From Vitreoscilla filiformis (GTDB lineage Bacteria > Pseudomonadota > Gammaproteobacteria > Burkholderiales > Burkholderiaceae_C), in NCBI RefSeq assembly GCF_002222655.1, contig NZ_CP022423.1:1798001-1862000 (forward strand): a stretch of 64,000 bases of DNA, read 5' to 3'. This document shows, piece after piece, positions 49,713-57,926 of this stretch; position 1 is the stretch's first letter, and each line of letters starts with the position of its first letter. The notes beneath the pieces were generated by a model that ran no database searches, had not been told where the DNA came from, and saw only the letters and a list, made by a program, of their open reading frames with translations. A program made the position numbers and the translations under genes.

Positions 49713-50075
49713 TTGGATCTCAAGCTCCCCATCAAAATCATCGACGAACTCGGCGACACCATCGTCGAATCCACCGGCTTGCTGGACATGGCCAGCGGCG
49801 AAATCCTCGACGTGCGTCTGTCGGAAGACAACGATCCGCCCTACAAAGGTTTCCCGCCCCAAGATCCGGCGTACGACTTCACCAGCGGCTTGCTCACCAA
49901 TGGCAAGAAGGATGTGGAGTTTGGCATCACCGCCGATGTGATGGGCCGCAAGTACAGCATCACCACCGATGAGCTGCTGGAGCTGAAGGAACGCGCCGCC
50001 CGCTTGTTCACCGCTGCGCCGCCGGCCCCGCCGCCTGCGCCGGCCAAGCGCGGTCGCAAGCCCAAAGCGGCGTGA
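49713..50075 (+). CDS. Small acidic protein of unknown function with basic tail
   Basis: About 120 residues (128 if the TTG at 49689 is used, but that codon overlaps the T-run of the putative terminator). The body LKLPIKIIDELGDTIVESTGLLDMASGEILDVRL looks beta-rich; the tail is proline-rich then PAKRGRKPKAA, a short AT-hook-like basic motif (RGRKP). I do not recognise the family. Compositional bias and codon pattern match the surrounding core genes, so it is probably real. Confidence 0.65.
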   Translation: MDLKLPIKIIDELGDTIVESTGLLDMASGEILDVRLSEDNDPPYKGFPPQDPAYDFTSGLLTNGKKDVEFGITADVMGRKYSITTDELLELKERAARLFTAAPPAPPPAPAKRGRKPKAA

Positions 50076-50087
50076 GCTGGGTGCGGT

Positions 50088-50891
50088 TCACATTCCTTTG
50101 AACCGCCCGGCGTACAGCCGGCTCACCGCCAGCCGCTCCGGGCGGCTGCGCAGGTGCAGGGTGACGCGGCCCGCTTCGTCGCGCACCGCTTGGCGAATCT
50201 CACTGGCCCGCACCACGGTGCCCCGGTGAATTTGCCAGAACACCCCGGCGTCGAGTTGCGGGAGCAACTCGCGCAACGAGGTGCGAATCAACCATTCGCC
50301 CTCGGGGGTCAGCACGCGCACGTATTTGTCCGCCGCTTCGAAATACACCACGTCCTCAATCGGCACCACATGGATGGTGTGGCCGACGCTGGCTTGAATC
50401 ACCCGCAATGGTGCAGCCATCGTGGCACGGTCAGCCAGGGCGCCGGGTTGCAGCAGATGCCGTAAACGGGCCAACAACGCATCGTCGTCTGACGTTGGCG
50501 TGGGCGTGCGAGCGCGCAGCAAGCCTTGCAGCCGCTGGCAAGTTTGCGCCAACCGCGCCGGTTGCACGGGTTTGAGCACGTAATCGACGGCGCTGGCTTC
50601 GAAGGCGTTCAGGGCGTACTGGTCATACGCGGTCACGAACACGATGAGCGGCAGGGCTTGCCCTGCGGGCCAGGCGTCGATGATCGTGTGGGCCGCTTCT
50701 AAGCCGCTCGGGCCGGGCATGCGGATGTCCAGAAACAGCACGTCGGGCCGATGGGCCAGGGCTTGTTCGATCGCGTCGTCGCCATCTTGGGCGGGGGGCA
50801 GTTGGGTCAACTCGGGCCAGGCTTGGCGCAGCGCGGCGCTCAGGGCTTGGGCCAGCAAGGGTTCGTCTTCAGCGATCAGGGCGGTGGGCAT
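50088..50891 (-). CDS. LytTR-type response regulator
   Basis: 267 residues from ATG 50891 (GGAGG upstream). Receiver domain: acidic pair in LIAEDEP, phosphoacceptor Asp in DVLFLDIRMPG, Thr in FVTAYDQYAL and Lys in VDYVLKPVQ. C-terminal LytTR DNA-binding domain: VVPIEDVVYFEAADKYVRV ... FWQIHRGTVVRASEI. Transcribed directly after, and overlapping, the LytS-type kinase gene, so the two form a two-component system. Target genes are unknown. Confidence 0.93.
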   Translation of the reverse strand: MPTALIAEDEPLLAQALSAALRQAWPELTQLPPAQDGDDAIEQALAHRPDVLFLDIRMPGPSGLEAAHTIIDAWPAGQALPLIVFVTAYDQYALNAFEASAVDYVLKPVQPARLAQTCQRLQGLLRARTPTPTSDDDALLARLRHLLQPGALADRATMAAPLRVIQASVGHTIHVVPIEDVVYFEAADKYVRVLTPEGEWLIRTSLRELLPQLDAGVFWQIHRGTVVRASEIRQAVRDEAGRVTLHLRSRPERLAVSRLYAGRFKGM

Positions 50892-52194
50892 GGGCGGCCT
50901 CCGGTGCAACGGTGGGCGGGGTGAGTGGCAGGGTGACGGTGGCCAGCGTGCCGCCCGTGGGCACGTTCGTCAAAACGAGTTGGGCGGATGGGCCGTAGAG
51001 CGTGGCCAAACGCTCGCGGATTTGGTGCGTGCCGAAACCCGAACCCGCCCGGCGCGGCGCTTCCGGATTCAGCCCGGCGCCGCTGTCCTGAACTTGCAGG
51101 CGCAACATGCCTGCGGGCTCGGTGCTGGCGCTGACGGTGATGTGCCCGCCCCGGCGCAGTGGTTCCAGGCCGTGCTGAATGGCGTTTTCGACCAGCGGTT
51201 GTAACAACAGCGGCGGCACGGGGTGCGCTGCCAGTTCGGGCGGCAGCGTCAGCGTGACGTTCAGGCGTGCGCCCATGCGCACTTGCATCAGGGCGAGGTA
51301 ATCGGCGAGGCGGTCGAACTCGGCTTGCAGCGGATGCAGCGTGGCTTGGCTGGCGCTCAACGTGGCACGCAGGAAGGCGATGAGCTGATCGAGCATGGCT
51401 TGCGCCCGCTCTGGGTCGATGCCGATGAGTGCCCGCAGGTTGGCCAGGGTGTTGAACAGCATGTGCGGCTCCAACTGGCTTTGCAGGAGGCGCAGTTGGG
51501 TTTGCGCGGCGGTGCGGGCGGCGGTTTCGGCGTGGGCCTCGCTGGCGGCGAGGCGAGCGCGGCTGTAAAAGTAAGCGGTGACGCCGGCGGAGGCGGTCAG
51601 CGAGATCGCCAAAATCGCCAGCCAACCCTGCCAGCTTGGCCCGTGGTGTGGGTGTGGCTGGGCGTGCAGCGGCAGCCCGAACAGCAGTTCCACCAGTTGG
51701 CTGGCCAGCCAAGCGCCCAGCCCGTACCCCAGCAAACCGCCGATCAAGGTGAGCGGAATGCCCCAGCGCCAACCAGGCCAGCCCAAGGTGGCGGCTTCGC
51801 GCCAGCAATCTTCTCGTGTCATGTCATCGCTGGCGTGTTGTCCCCTCACCCCGGCCCTCTCCCCCAAGGGGCGAGGGAGAAATGCCTTCAAAGCCCCCTT
51901 GGGGGAGAGGGGTTGGGGTGAGGGGAATGCGTCGCCAAACACACCGACATTTGAAGCTTGACGCAACACCAGGCCGTTGGCGTGGCGATGTAAGCGCCAG
52001 CGGGCCAGCCCCCAGCGCCCCAGGTTGATGAAGATTGAGCAACAGTTGCCGATCAGCAGCGAGTAAATCAGGTTGACGACGAAAGCGCCGCCCAACAAGC
52101 TGAGGAAAACGGCGATGCCCACGCACACCCCTTGGGTGACACCGAGCATTTGCCAAGTGGAGATGTGGCCGGGCGGCGTAGAAGGGGTGGACAT
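50869..52194 (-). CDS. LytS-type sensor histidine kinase with repeat insertion
   Basis: 441 residues. Four predicted membrane helices in the first 200 residues, then the His_kinase domain LRLLQSQLEPHMLFNTLANLRALIG (phospho-His in PHMLFN) and HATPase motifs LLLQPLVENAIQHGLEP and GSGFGTHQIRERL. Between helices two and three an in-frame palindromic repeat (51841-51926) encodes SPQPLSPKGALKAFLPRPLG and flanking residues, lengthening the cytoplasmic or periplasmic loop by nearly 30 residues. Whether the kinase tolerates this is not known. The stop overlaps the regulator start by 23 bases. Confidence 0.88.
   Translation of the reverse strand: MSTPSTPPGHISTWQMLGVTQGVCVGIAVFLSLLGGAFVVNLIYSLLIGNCCSIFINLGRWGLARWRLHRHANGLVLRQASNVGVFGDAFPSPQPLSPKGALKAFLPRPLGERAGVRGQHASDDMTREDCWREAATLGWPGWRWGIPLTLIGGLLGYGLGAWLASQLVELLFGLPLHAQPHPHHGPSWQGWLAILAISLTASAGVTAYFYSRARLAASEAHAETAARTAAQTQLRLLQSQLEPHMLFNTLANLRALIGIDPERAQAMLDQLIAFLRATLSASQATLHPLQAEFDRLADYLALMQVRMGARLNVTLTLPPELAAHPVPPLLLQPLVENAIQHGLEPLRRGGHITVSASTEPAGMLRLQVQDSGAGLNPEAPRRAGSGFGTHQIRERLATLYGPSAQLVLTNVPTGGTLATVTLPLTPPTVAPEAAHAHRPDR
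51841..51926. repeat. GC-rich palindromic repeat, in-frame in the LytS-type kinase gene
   Basis: Long inverted repeat of about 85 bp: CCCCTCACCCCGGCCCTCT (51842 on) against AGAGGGGTTGGGGTGAGGGG (51907-51926), with inner arms CCCCCAAGGGG and CCCCTTGGGGG. This is the fullest copy in the window and looks like a small terminal-inverted-repeat (MITE-like) element. Confidence 0.85.
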
Positions 52195-52227
52195 GGGCGG
52201 CATTGTCAGCAAAGCGAGCGTGCCGCG

Positions 52228-52647
52228 TCAGACCAACCCGAGGGCGTGGTGCCAGAGCAGATCGCCCAAATAGCGCCCTGGCAGCAGCGTGAACACCCCG
52301 GCGCCGATGCAGCCCCCAAAGTACGCCCCGCGCATGGCCCGACGGTGCGCGCTGATGCGACCATGCACCACCCACCACAACCCGCCGCCCACGGCCACGA
52401 ACGTGAGCAGGGTCAGCAGGTGGATGGGGGTGTAGCCAGCGAGATTCGGCAAGCGAAAGTCGCGGATGAACAGGCTGGACGTGGCGGTGCCCAGCATCAA
52501 CAACACCCAGACGTAACCGGCGGTGCGGTGGGTGGTTTGACCTTTGCGGGAATACAGCGCCAGCGGCCCCAGCAGCAAGGCACCGATGGCCAGAACGAGG
52601 TGGATGAGGGTGGCGAGGGGCAGGGTGAAGGGGTTGGCAGCGTGCAT
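52228..52647 (-). CDS. DUF2306-type four-helix membrane protein
   Basis: 139 residues with four hydrophobic helices: LIHLVLAIGALLLGPLALY, TAGYVWVLLMLGTATSSLF, IHLLTLLTFVAVGGGLWWVV and GAYFGGCIGAGVFTLLPGR. The KGQTTHRTAGYVWVLLM and HRRAMRGAY stretches are typical of DUF2306. Role unknown. ATG 52647 has AGGAG 9 bases upstream. Confidence 0.8.
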   Translation of the reverse strand: MHAANPFTLPLATLIHLVLAIGALLLGPLALYSRKGQTTHRTAGYVWVLLMLGTATSSLFIRDFRLPNLAGYTPIHLLTLLTFVAVGGGLWWVVHGRISAHRRAMRGAYFGGCIGAGVFTLLPGRYLGDLLWHHALGLV

Positions 52648-52780
52648 GGCCGATCTCCTAGAAGGGGGCGATGGGCAAATTGTTCGCTGCGGCTGCGGTT
52701 CAGCCCAGAGTCGATCGATGAACTGACGCTTCGCGACGCCAGATGCCTGTTACGCGGTGCCAGTGGTACTGCGAAATGTC

Positions 52781-52802
52781 AAAACCCGGCCGAAGCCGGG
52801 TC
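52781..52802 (-). terminator. Rho-independent terminator of the secreted-protein gene
   Basis: On the minus strand ACCCGGC-TTCG-GCCGGGT followed by TTT. The TTCG tetraloop and GC stem are strong; the T-run is short. It lies 30 bases after the stop at 52833. Confidence 0.8.
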
Positions 52803-52832
52803 AGGGTGTGCAAAACGCGATTGGTGAGCGAC

Positions 52833-53723
52833 TTATTGACGATAAGCGTGGGAGCTGTAATCGATTTGGGTCGGGTAACTGTTGCCGTTGTTATTGCTGA
52901 TGCCCATGTAGAGGTTGCCATCAATCAACACAGCGATATCTTTGTAGTTCCCCCCTGTCATGGGATCGGTTTCGCTGAGAAGATCCACCACATGACCATC
53001 AATCGTCGATTGACCCATCACGGTATAAGTGCTTGAAAATGAAAAGTCAATCGGCGAGCCCGAACAGCTCGTATTATTGAACGCTTGGAGGTTGAATCGA
53101 ACAGCAAATGTTTTATCAGAAACCTTGGTCATGGCCAGGGTTCCAAGACCGGAAACTTGGTAGCTGTAGTCTGCCAGGCAGGTTAGACGCCAGTTTCCAA
53201 TGTATTTGTCCACAGGGCTGGTCACAACGGGTGGGATGTACTTTTTGTAAGGGGTACTTTCATCCAACACCGTGGGGTAGCCAATTCTACCGGTTTTGAG
53301 GCCATAGTAAACAGCGCCGTTTGTGACGGTGGCGATGTCCTTGGTCACGATTTGAGAAATCTTGTTCGTGAACGTCATGCGATCGACGCTCATGCCATGT
53401 ACCGTTTTGCGGCCTGTGATCTGGATCAAAAAAGGCTGTTTTGTGGTTTTGGCGGATCCTGAGCAATCGGCCGTTTTATAGTAGCTGGTGGTGATGAGCC
53501 CATCCAAAGAGGTCAGCCCTCTGGGTTGCAGTTGGTGGGTGATTTGATGGGAAAGGTAACTGCCGTCGGTGGCACTGAGGCACTCGGTTTTCCATGTGCC
53601 GTTGTATTTCTTGGCTGCATTTCCGAGCCCCTCTGCCACCTCGGGTGTGGCTTGCGACCAAGCCGATGCTGTGGCCAGCATGAGTGTCACGGAAAAGGCC
53701 GGTGCGAACGCTGAAGGTTTCAT
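52833..53723 (-). CDS. Secreted protein with a tandem internal duplication, function unknown
   Basis: 296 residues with a signal peptide (FSVTLMLATASAWSQA). Two related halves of about 120 residues: the first starts YNGTWKTECLSATDGSYLSHQI and has DCSGSA; the second starts YIGNWRLTCLADYSYQVSG and has SCSGSP. Each half has a matched Cys pair that could form a disulfide and later a MSVDRMTF/STIDGHVVDL and DIATVTNGAVYYG/DIAVLIDGNLYMG unit, suggesting two copies of one small beta-rich domain. I recognise no family. It is less GC-rich than its neighbours. Single gene with its own terminator. Confidence 0.75.
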   Translation of the reverse strand: MKPSAFAPAFSVTLMLATASAWSQATPEVAEGLGNAAKKYNGTWKTECLSATDGSYLSHQITHQLQPRGLTSLDGLITTSYYKTADCSGSAKTTKQPFLIQITGRKTVHGMSVDRMTFTNKISQIVTKDIATVTNGAVYYGLKTGRIGYPTVLDESTPYKKYIPPVVTSPVDKYIGNWRLTCLADYSYQVSGLGTLAMTKVSDKTFAVRFNLQAFNNTSCSGSPIDFSFSSTYTVMGQSTIDGHVVDLLSETDPMTGGNYKDIAVLIDGNLYMGISNNNGNSYPTQIDYSSHAYRQ

Positions 53724-53773
53724 TCTAATTCCCCAAATTTATAAACCCATTGAGCGGGCGTTGGGCATCTTAA

Positions 53774-55057
53774 CTAAAAAGAACGATTCAGCATGAGCGC
53801 CAGTGTGTTTTTTTGCGGTAGCTGCGCCAATACGGCATGGGACGGGCCCCCATACCAACGCCATGCCATGTCCCATCTCCACAGGTGGCCTTGCCATTGA
53901 AGCCCTGCCGTGGCGATGAACCCATCGTCAGCGGGATGCCACAAAACATCCAAACTGTATTGCCAGCCCTCAGGTTGCCAAGCCACACGCGCAAACACGT
54001 TGTTGCGCTGCAAACTCATCGGCCCGAGCGTGCCGCCATCGCCCAAGGGGCTGGTTTGCCATGCCAGGTTGCCCGCCACTGCGGCGGCTGGAACACCTGG
54101 GCGCTGGCCAAGCTGGTTCAAACCGACGTTGTCCGCCTGCCAAGCACGCCACTGAGCGGCGCGGGGGGCGGTGGTGTCGCGCCAGACTTCAAGCAGGACG
54201 CTTTGGCGCTGTTCGCCTGTCCACTGGCCGCCGATCAGCAGTTGGCCCGCGTGGCCGTGGGTGCCGATGGCCCACGGGTTGGCCGAGGCCAACGGGGCGG
54301 CGCTGGCTGGACGCTGCCAGCCGTCAAAGCGTTGCATCCAGCGCCCCGAAGCGTGCAATTCCAGCGATTCGGTGGCGACCCAGGCCAACGCCGCCCCCAC
54401 GCTGGTGCCAGTGTGCTGCCCCAGTCGGGCAAAGGCGTAGGCATCGAGGGCGCCTTGGCGCTCGTAGTGGCGCAGCGCCAGGGCGCTTTCGTTCACGCCG
54501 CGTTGGTCGGCGGTGTCGCGGTTCAGGTGTTGGGGCTGCACCCACACCAGGCTGGTGGCGCGTTCGGCCTCAAAGTATTCGGCTTGCAGCAGCGGGCGGC
54601 CTTCCAGTGGGGTGTCCAACAGGCTGCGGCGTTGTTCTTGCTGCACGACATCGTTCGGGCGAAAGGCGTAGCCTACATCCCAACTGACGGTTTTTTTACC
54701 GGCGCTCAGTTGCCACGCGCCCAGATCGGCGCTGGCATGCAGCTCGTTGAAACGGGCGTGGCTGTCGCCGGGGCCGCCTTCGGGGTGCTCGTGGCCGAAA
54801 ACCGCGTCGGCGCTGATGAAACGCCAGCGCCCGCGCAGTTCAGTCTCGACTTGGGTGCTGTTGACGGAACCAGCGAAACGATCCGGCGCCAGCGCTTGCG
54901 CCTGGGCCAGCGGCCCGTTCGGGTTGGCGCTGCGGTGGCTGTGCAGCCCGCGCAGCTCGCCACCCAGATCGCGCCAACCGTCGGTCGGTTCGGCCCAGGT
55001 GCTGCCGGCCAGGGCCAGCCCAGCGGCCCCGACGATCCACGGTGCGATGCGGTACAT
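53774..55057 (-). CDS. Predicted outer-membrane beta-barrel protein of the exporter operon
   Basis: 427 residues with a signal peptide (MYRIAPWIVGAAGLALAGSTWA) and a long series of alternating amphipathic strands (TELRGRWRFISADAVFG, WQLSAGKKTVSWDVGYAF, HLWRWDMAWRWYGG) ending in NRSF, with the C-terminal Phe typical of BAM-assembled porins. The family is not recognised with certainty. It begins 6 bases after the LolA-like gene, the last of a five-gene operon, and is probably its outer-membrane component. Confidence 0.75.
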   Translation of the reverse strand: MYRIAPWIVGAAGLALAGSTWAEPTDGWRDLGGELRGLHSHRSANPNGPLAQAQALAPDRFAGSVNSTQVETELRGRWRFISADAVFGHEHPEGGPGDSHARFNELHASADLGAWQLSAGKKTVSWDVGYAFRPNDVVQQEQRRSLLDTPLEGRPLLQAEYFEAERATSLVWVQPQHLNRDTADQRGVNESALALRHYERQGALDAYAFARLGQHTGTSVGAALAWVATESLELHASGRWMQRFDGWQRPASAAPLASANPWAIGTHGHAGQLLIGGQWTGEQRQSVLLEVWRDTTAPRAAQWRAWQADNVGLNQLGQRPGVPAAAVAGNLAWQTSPLGDGGTLGPMSLQRNNVFARVAWQPEGWQYSLDVLWHPADDGFIATAGLQWQGHLWRWDMAWRWYGGPSHAVLAQLPQKNTLALMLNRSF

Positions 55058-55063
55058 GGTGCG

Positions 55064-55855
55064 TCACTCCACAGCCGGGTTGCGCACCAAAAACATCGGG
55101 TTGAGCCAGGTTTCGGGCACTTGCCGGGCTTTGCGTTCGAGGTATTGGATGCGCGTCAGTTTGTGGGTGCTGAGTTGGTCGGTGAGGTGCATTTCGTCCA
55201 CCTCGGTGCCGGCTTTGTTCAGCACGAAGCGGGCTTGTTTGGCGAGTTTTTCGCTTTGCACATACAAATCGGCGCGCACCGGTTCGTGGCGGGTTTTGCC
55301 GAGCCACAGCTCGATGCGCTGGTAGCTCACGCCTTTGCGCCGGGCGTTCAAACTCAGGTGGAGGCAGGGCCGGGACGGGGTGGCTTGCGGGTCGCAGGGT
55401 TCTTCGCCGACGCGGGTGCCGTCGTAGTCCTCCGACCAGCTCAGGGTGGCGATGTCGCCGGTGGAGGCGTCGCCCAGCAGTTTTTGCGTCGGGGTGATGC
55501 GCAGCGGACGTTGGCTGTTGGGCATGAGCAGCCAGAAGTCGTCGCCCAGCATCAGCACTTTTTGGCCGGCTTCGGCGGGGGCGCGCATCAGCACCAGGGA
55601 GCGGTGTTGGTCTTGCACGAAGACGGTGTAGCGGCGTTCTTTGTCCGGGCTGCCGTCGCGGTTCAGGGTGGTGACGAGGGTGTCCACCTGGAGGTTGCTG
55701 GCGCCGGTGCGGTAGCGGTCGGCGGCGCGGAGCAGGGTGGGCACGTCGGGTTCGGCGGCGTGGGCGGGGCGCAGGTGGCCGAGGCTGAGCGCCAGCAGCA
55801 CGATGAGTTTGGGCAGCAGCAGCCAGACGATCCAGCGGGGGAAGTGGGAGGGCAT
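55064..55855 (-). CDS. Outer-membrane lipoprotein-sorting (LolA-like) periplasmic protein
   Basis: 263 residues from ATG 55855 (AAGGAG 8 bases upstream). Signal peptide (IVWLLLPKLIVLLALS...AHA), then LLRAADRYRTGASNLQVDTLVTTLNRDG, VLMRAPAEAGQKVLMLGDDFWLLMPNSQRPLRITPTQKLLGDASTGDIA, the pattern of the long LolA-like family commonly annotated outer-membrane lipoprotein-sorting protein. It should bind a lipidic ligand in a half-barrel. Placed between the permease and the barrel gene, it is a candidate shuttle for whatever the ABC unit extracts. Confidence 0.82.
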   Translation of the reverse strand: MPSHFPRWIVWLLLPKLIVLLALSLGHLRPAHAAEPDVPTLLRAADRYRTGASNLQVDTLVTTLNRDGSPDKERRYTVFVQDQHRSLVLMRAPAEAGQKVLMLGDDFWLLMPNSQRPLRITPTQKLLGDASTGDIATLSWSEDYDGTRVGEEPCDPQATPSRPCLHLSLNARRKGVSYQRIELWLGKTRHEPVRADLYVQSEKLAKQARFVLNKAGTEVDEMHLTDQLSTHKLTRIQYLERKARQVPETWLNPMFLVRNPAVE

Positions 55856-55995
55856 CGGGGACTCCTTGGGGCGCCGGGTGAAGTGGGGATGGGCGCAGTG
55901 TGGGCGGGTGGGGCGCCAAGGGCCAGTGGTGTGCGACGAATGGGGCTGGGTAGGGAATGAAGTGTGGATTGGGGGGGCAGGCAGTGCCCCCACCC

Positions 55996-57222
55996 TCACA
56001 CATACCCCAACGCCTCCACCACCGGCCGCCCCACCGTGCGCCGCGCCACCCCCGTCGACGCCAGCATCGCCAGCCCCACCATCGCCAATACCGTCACGCC
56101 GTAGAGCGTCGCATCGATGGTGATTTGCAGCGGGTAGCCCTTGCTCATCCCCGGCGGCGGGGGCATCTCCACCGGGAACAGCAGCAAGCCCACCGAAACA
56201 CCCAGCGCCACCGCCGCCCCCAGCAGCGCCCCCAGCCCACCCAGCACCAGCCCTTCGAGCGCCAAACTGCCCATCAACTGCCCCGGCTGCGTGCCCAGCG
56301 CCCGCAAGGTGCCGATCTCACGGGTGCGCTCGATGATCGCCATCGCCATCGCGTTGGCCACCACAAACACCACGATCACGCCGATGATCAGCCCCAGCGC
56401 GCCAAAAATCCGGTTGTAGAGGTTGCGCACCGCGCTGTAAAATGCCGCTTCGTCCAGCCAAGTCCGCACTTTGAGCTGCGGCAGTTGCGCTTGCAGCCGG
56501 GCTTGGGTTGCCGCCGTGGCCTCCATGCGCTCCAAATACACCCCCACGCGAGACACCCGTGGGCTGACCACCAGCTTTTGCGCCGTCGCCACATCGGTGT
56601 AAACCAGCCGCTTGTCCACATCCGGCACGCCCGTGCTGACGATGCCCTTGACGGTCACGTCCAGCGCATTCAACGCGCCTTCGGTCGTGCTGGCGAGCAG
56701 CGTCAGGCTGCTGCCCGGCGTGGCCTTCAAACTCTTGGCCAGCGCGTCGCCGAGCAGCACCTGGCCGCGCTCACCGCGCAACAAAACCTGGCCGGCGCGC
56801 ACGTCCAAAAACGGCCCCTTCACGGCAAACTCAGCATCCGGGTCGATGCCATACGCCACCATGACGGTCGATTTCTCGCCATTGCTGATCAACCCCGTGA
56901 ACTCCACACGCGGCAGCACCGACCGCACCGCCGGGTCGGCCAACAGACGCTGACGCAGCGCGTCGAAACCATCGAGACCGTGTTGCAGCGGGGTGTCCTC
57001 GTCGCGCTCAAACTGCGCCGCCTGGGCCACGATGAGGTGGCCCGTGGTGCGCGCCGACATCTCCGCCAACCCCTCGTAAGTGGCCAGCGCAAAGCCCCCC
57101 GCCAGCAACAGCCCCGCCGTGCCCAAGGCCGCGATGCTGACCGTGACGACCGAACGGCGGCGGTTGCGCAAGGTGTTCAACCAAGCAAACCGCAACCAAG
57201 CGAACAGCGACAGCGGGTTCAT
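55996..57222 (-). CDS. FtsX-type ABC permease (LolC/MacB-like)
   Basis: 408 residues: N-terminal helix (FAWLRFAWLNTLRNRRRSVVTVSIAALGTAGLLLAGGF), a periplasmic MacB-like domain of about 220 residues, and three C-terminal helices (IFGALGLIIGVIVVFVVANAMAMAIIERTREIGTLRALGTQPGQLMG ...). The IERTREIGTLRALG motif is the FtsX coupling helix. Overlaps the ATPase gene by 4 bases. Such permeases do not channel substrates across the inner membrane but extract from it or work in the periplasm. Confidence 0.9.
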   Translation of the reverse strand: MNPLSLFAWLRFAWLNTLRNRRRSVVTVSIAALGTAGLLLAGGFALATYEGLAEMSARTTGHLIVAQAAQFERDEDTPLQHGLDGFDALRQRLLADPAVRSVLPRVEFTGLISNGEKSTVMVAYGIDPDAEFAVKGPFLDVRAGQVLLRGERGQVLLGDALAKSLKATPGSSLTLLASTTEGALNALDVTVKGIVSTGVPDVDKRLVYTDVATAQKLVVSPRVSRVGVYLERMEATAATQARLQAQLPQLKVRTWLDEAAFYSAVRNLYNRIFGALGLIIGVIVVFVVANAMAMAIIERTREIGTLRALGTQPGQLMGSLALEGLVLGGLGALLGAAVALGVSVGLLLFPVEMPPPPGMSKGYPLQITIDATLYGVTVLAMVGLAMLASTGVARRTVGRPVVEALGYV

Positions 57223-57920
57223 GCGCGAATCTCCAAAACAGGGGTTGAGGCGGGGAGGATGCGGCCATCACACAGGGTGATGACGCGGTCGCAGCGGCGC
57301 ACAGCGCGTTCGTCGTGGGTGGCGATGAGGCAGGCGGCGCCCTCGGCGTGGCAGCGCTCGCGCATCAGGTCGAGCACCTGCTCGGCGGTGTGGCTGTCCA
57401 GGCTGGCGGTCGGTTCATCGGCGATCACCAAACGCGGGCGCTTCACCAAAGCCCGGGCGATGGCCACGCGCTGGCGCTGCCCACCCGACAGCGCATCGGG
57501 ACGATGCTGTGCGTGCTCGCTCAAACCGACCGCCGCCAGTGCAGCGCGCACCCGCTCGCGGCGCTCGGCGCTGGGGCGATTCGCCAGGAACAGCGGGTAA
57601 TCGACGTTGTCCGCCACCGTCATCACCGGCACGAGGTTGAAACTTTGGAAGATGAACCCGATGGCGTCGCGGCGCAACGTGGTGAGGGCGCGCTCGGGCA
57701 GGGTTTCGACGCGCTGGCCATCGAAGGTGATGCTGCCGGCGTCGGGGCGGTCGATCAGGCCAGCCAGGTGCAGCAACGTGTTTTTGCCGCTGCCGGACGG
57801 GCCGGTGAGGGCGAGCATCTCGCCGGGCTGGATGTCCAGATCGACGCCTTGCAGCGCCGGCACGACGTGTTGGCCCAGGCGGTAGGTTTTGCGCAATTGG
57901 CGCAGTTCCAATAAAGACAT
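57219..57920 (-). CDS. ABC ATPase (LolD-like) with atypical Walker A
   Basis: 233 residues. Signature LSGGQRQRVAIARALV, Walker B LVIADEPTASLDS, Q-loop IFQSFNLVPVMTV and H-loop LIATHDERAV are all normal. Walker A reads GPSGSGKNTLLH: Asn (codon AAC at about 57784) stands where nearly all ABC proteins have Ser or Thr for magnesium. It pairs with the FtsX-type permease. It starts 7 bases after the upstream secreted-protein gene. Confidence 0.9.
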   Translation of the reverse strand: MSLLELRQLRKTYRLGQHVVPALQGVDLDIQPGEMLALTGPSGSGKNTLLHLAGLIDRPDAGSITFDGQRVETLPERALTTLRRDAIGFIFQSFNLVPVMTVADNVDYPLFLANRPSAERRERVRAALAAVGLSEHAQHRPDALSGGQRQRVAIARALVKRPRLVIADEPTASLDSHTAEQVLDLMRERCHAEGAACLIATHDERAVRRCDRVITLCDGRILPASTPVLEIRA

Positions 57921-57926
57921 GGTGAT

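Noticed and set aside
47264..49831. Very long open frame antisense to glgP, and similar long antisense frames elsewhere (for example 12995-14596, 41920-43893, 59965-62196)
   Set aside because: They exactly mirror genes with full family motifs on the other strand, have biased composition and no recognisable domains; high G+C removes stop codons from shadow frames.
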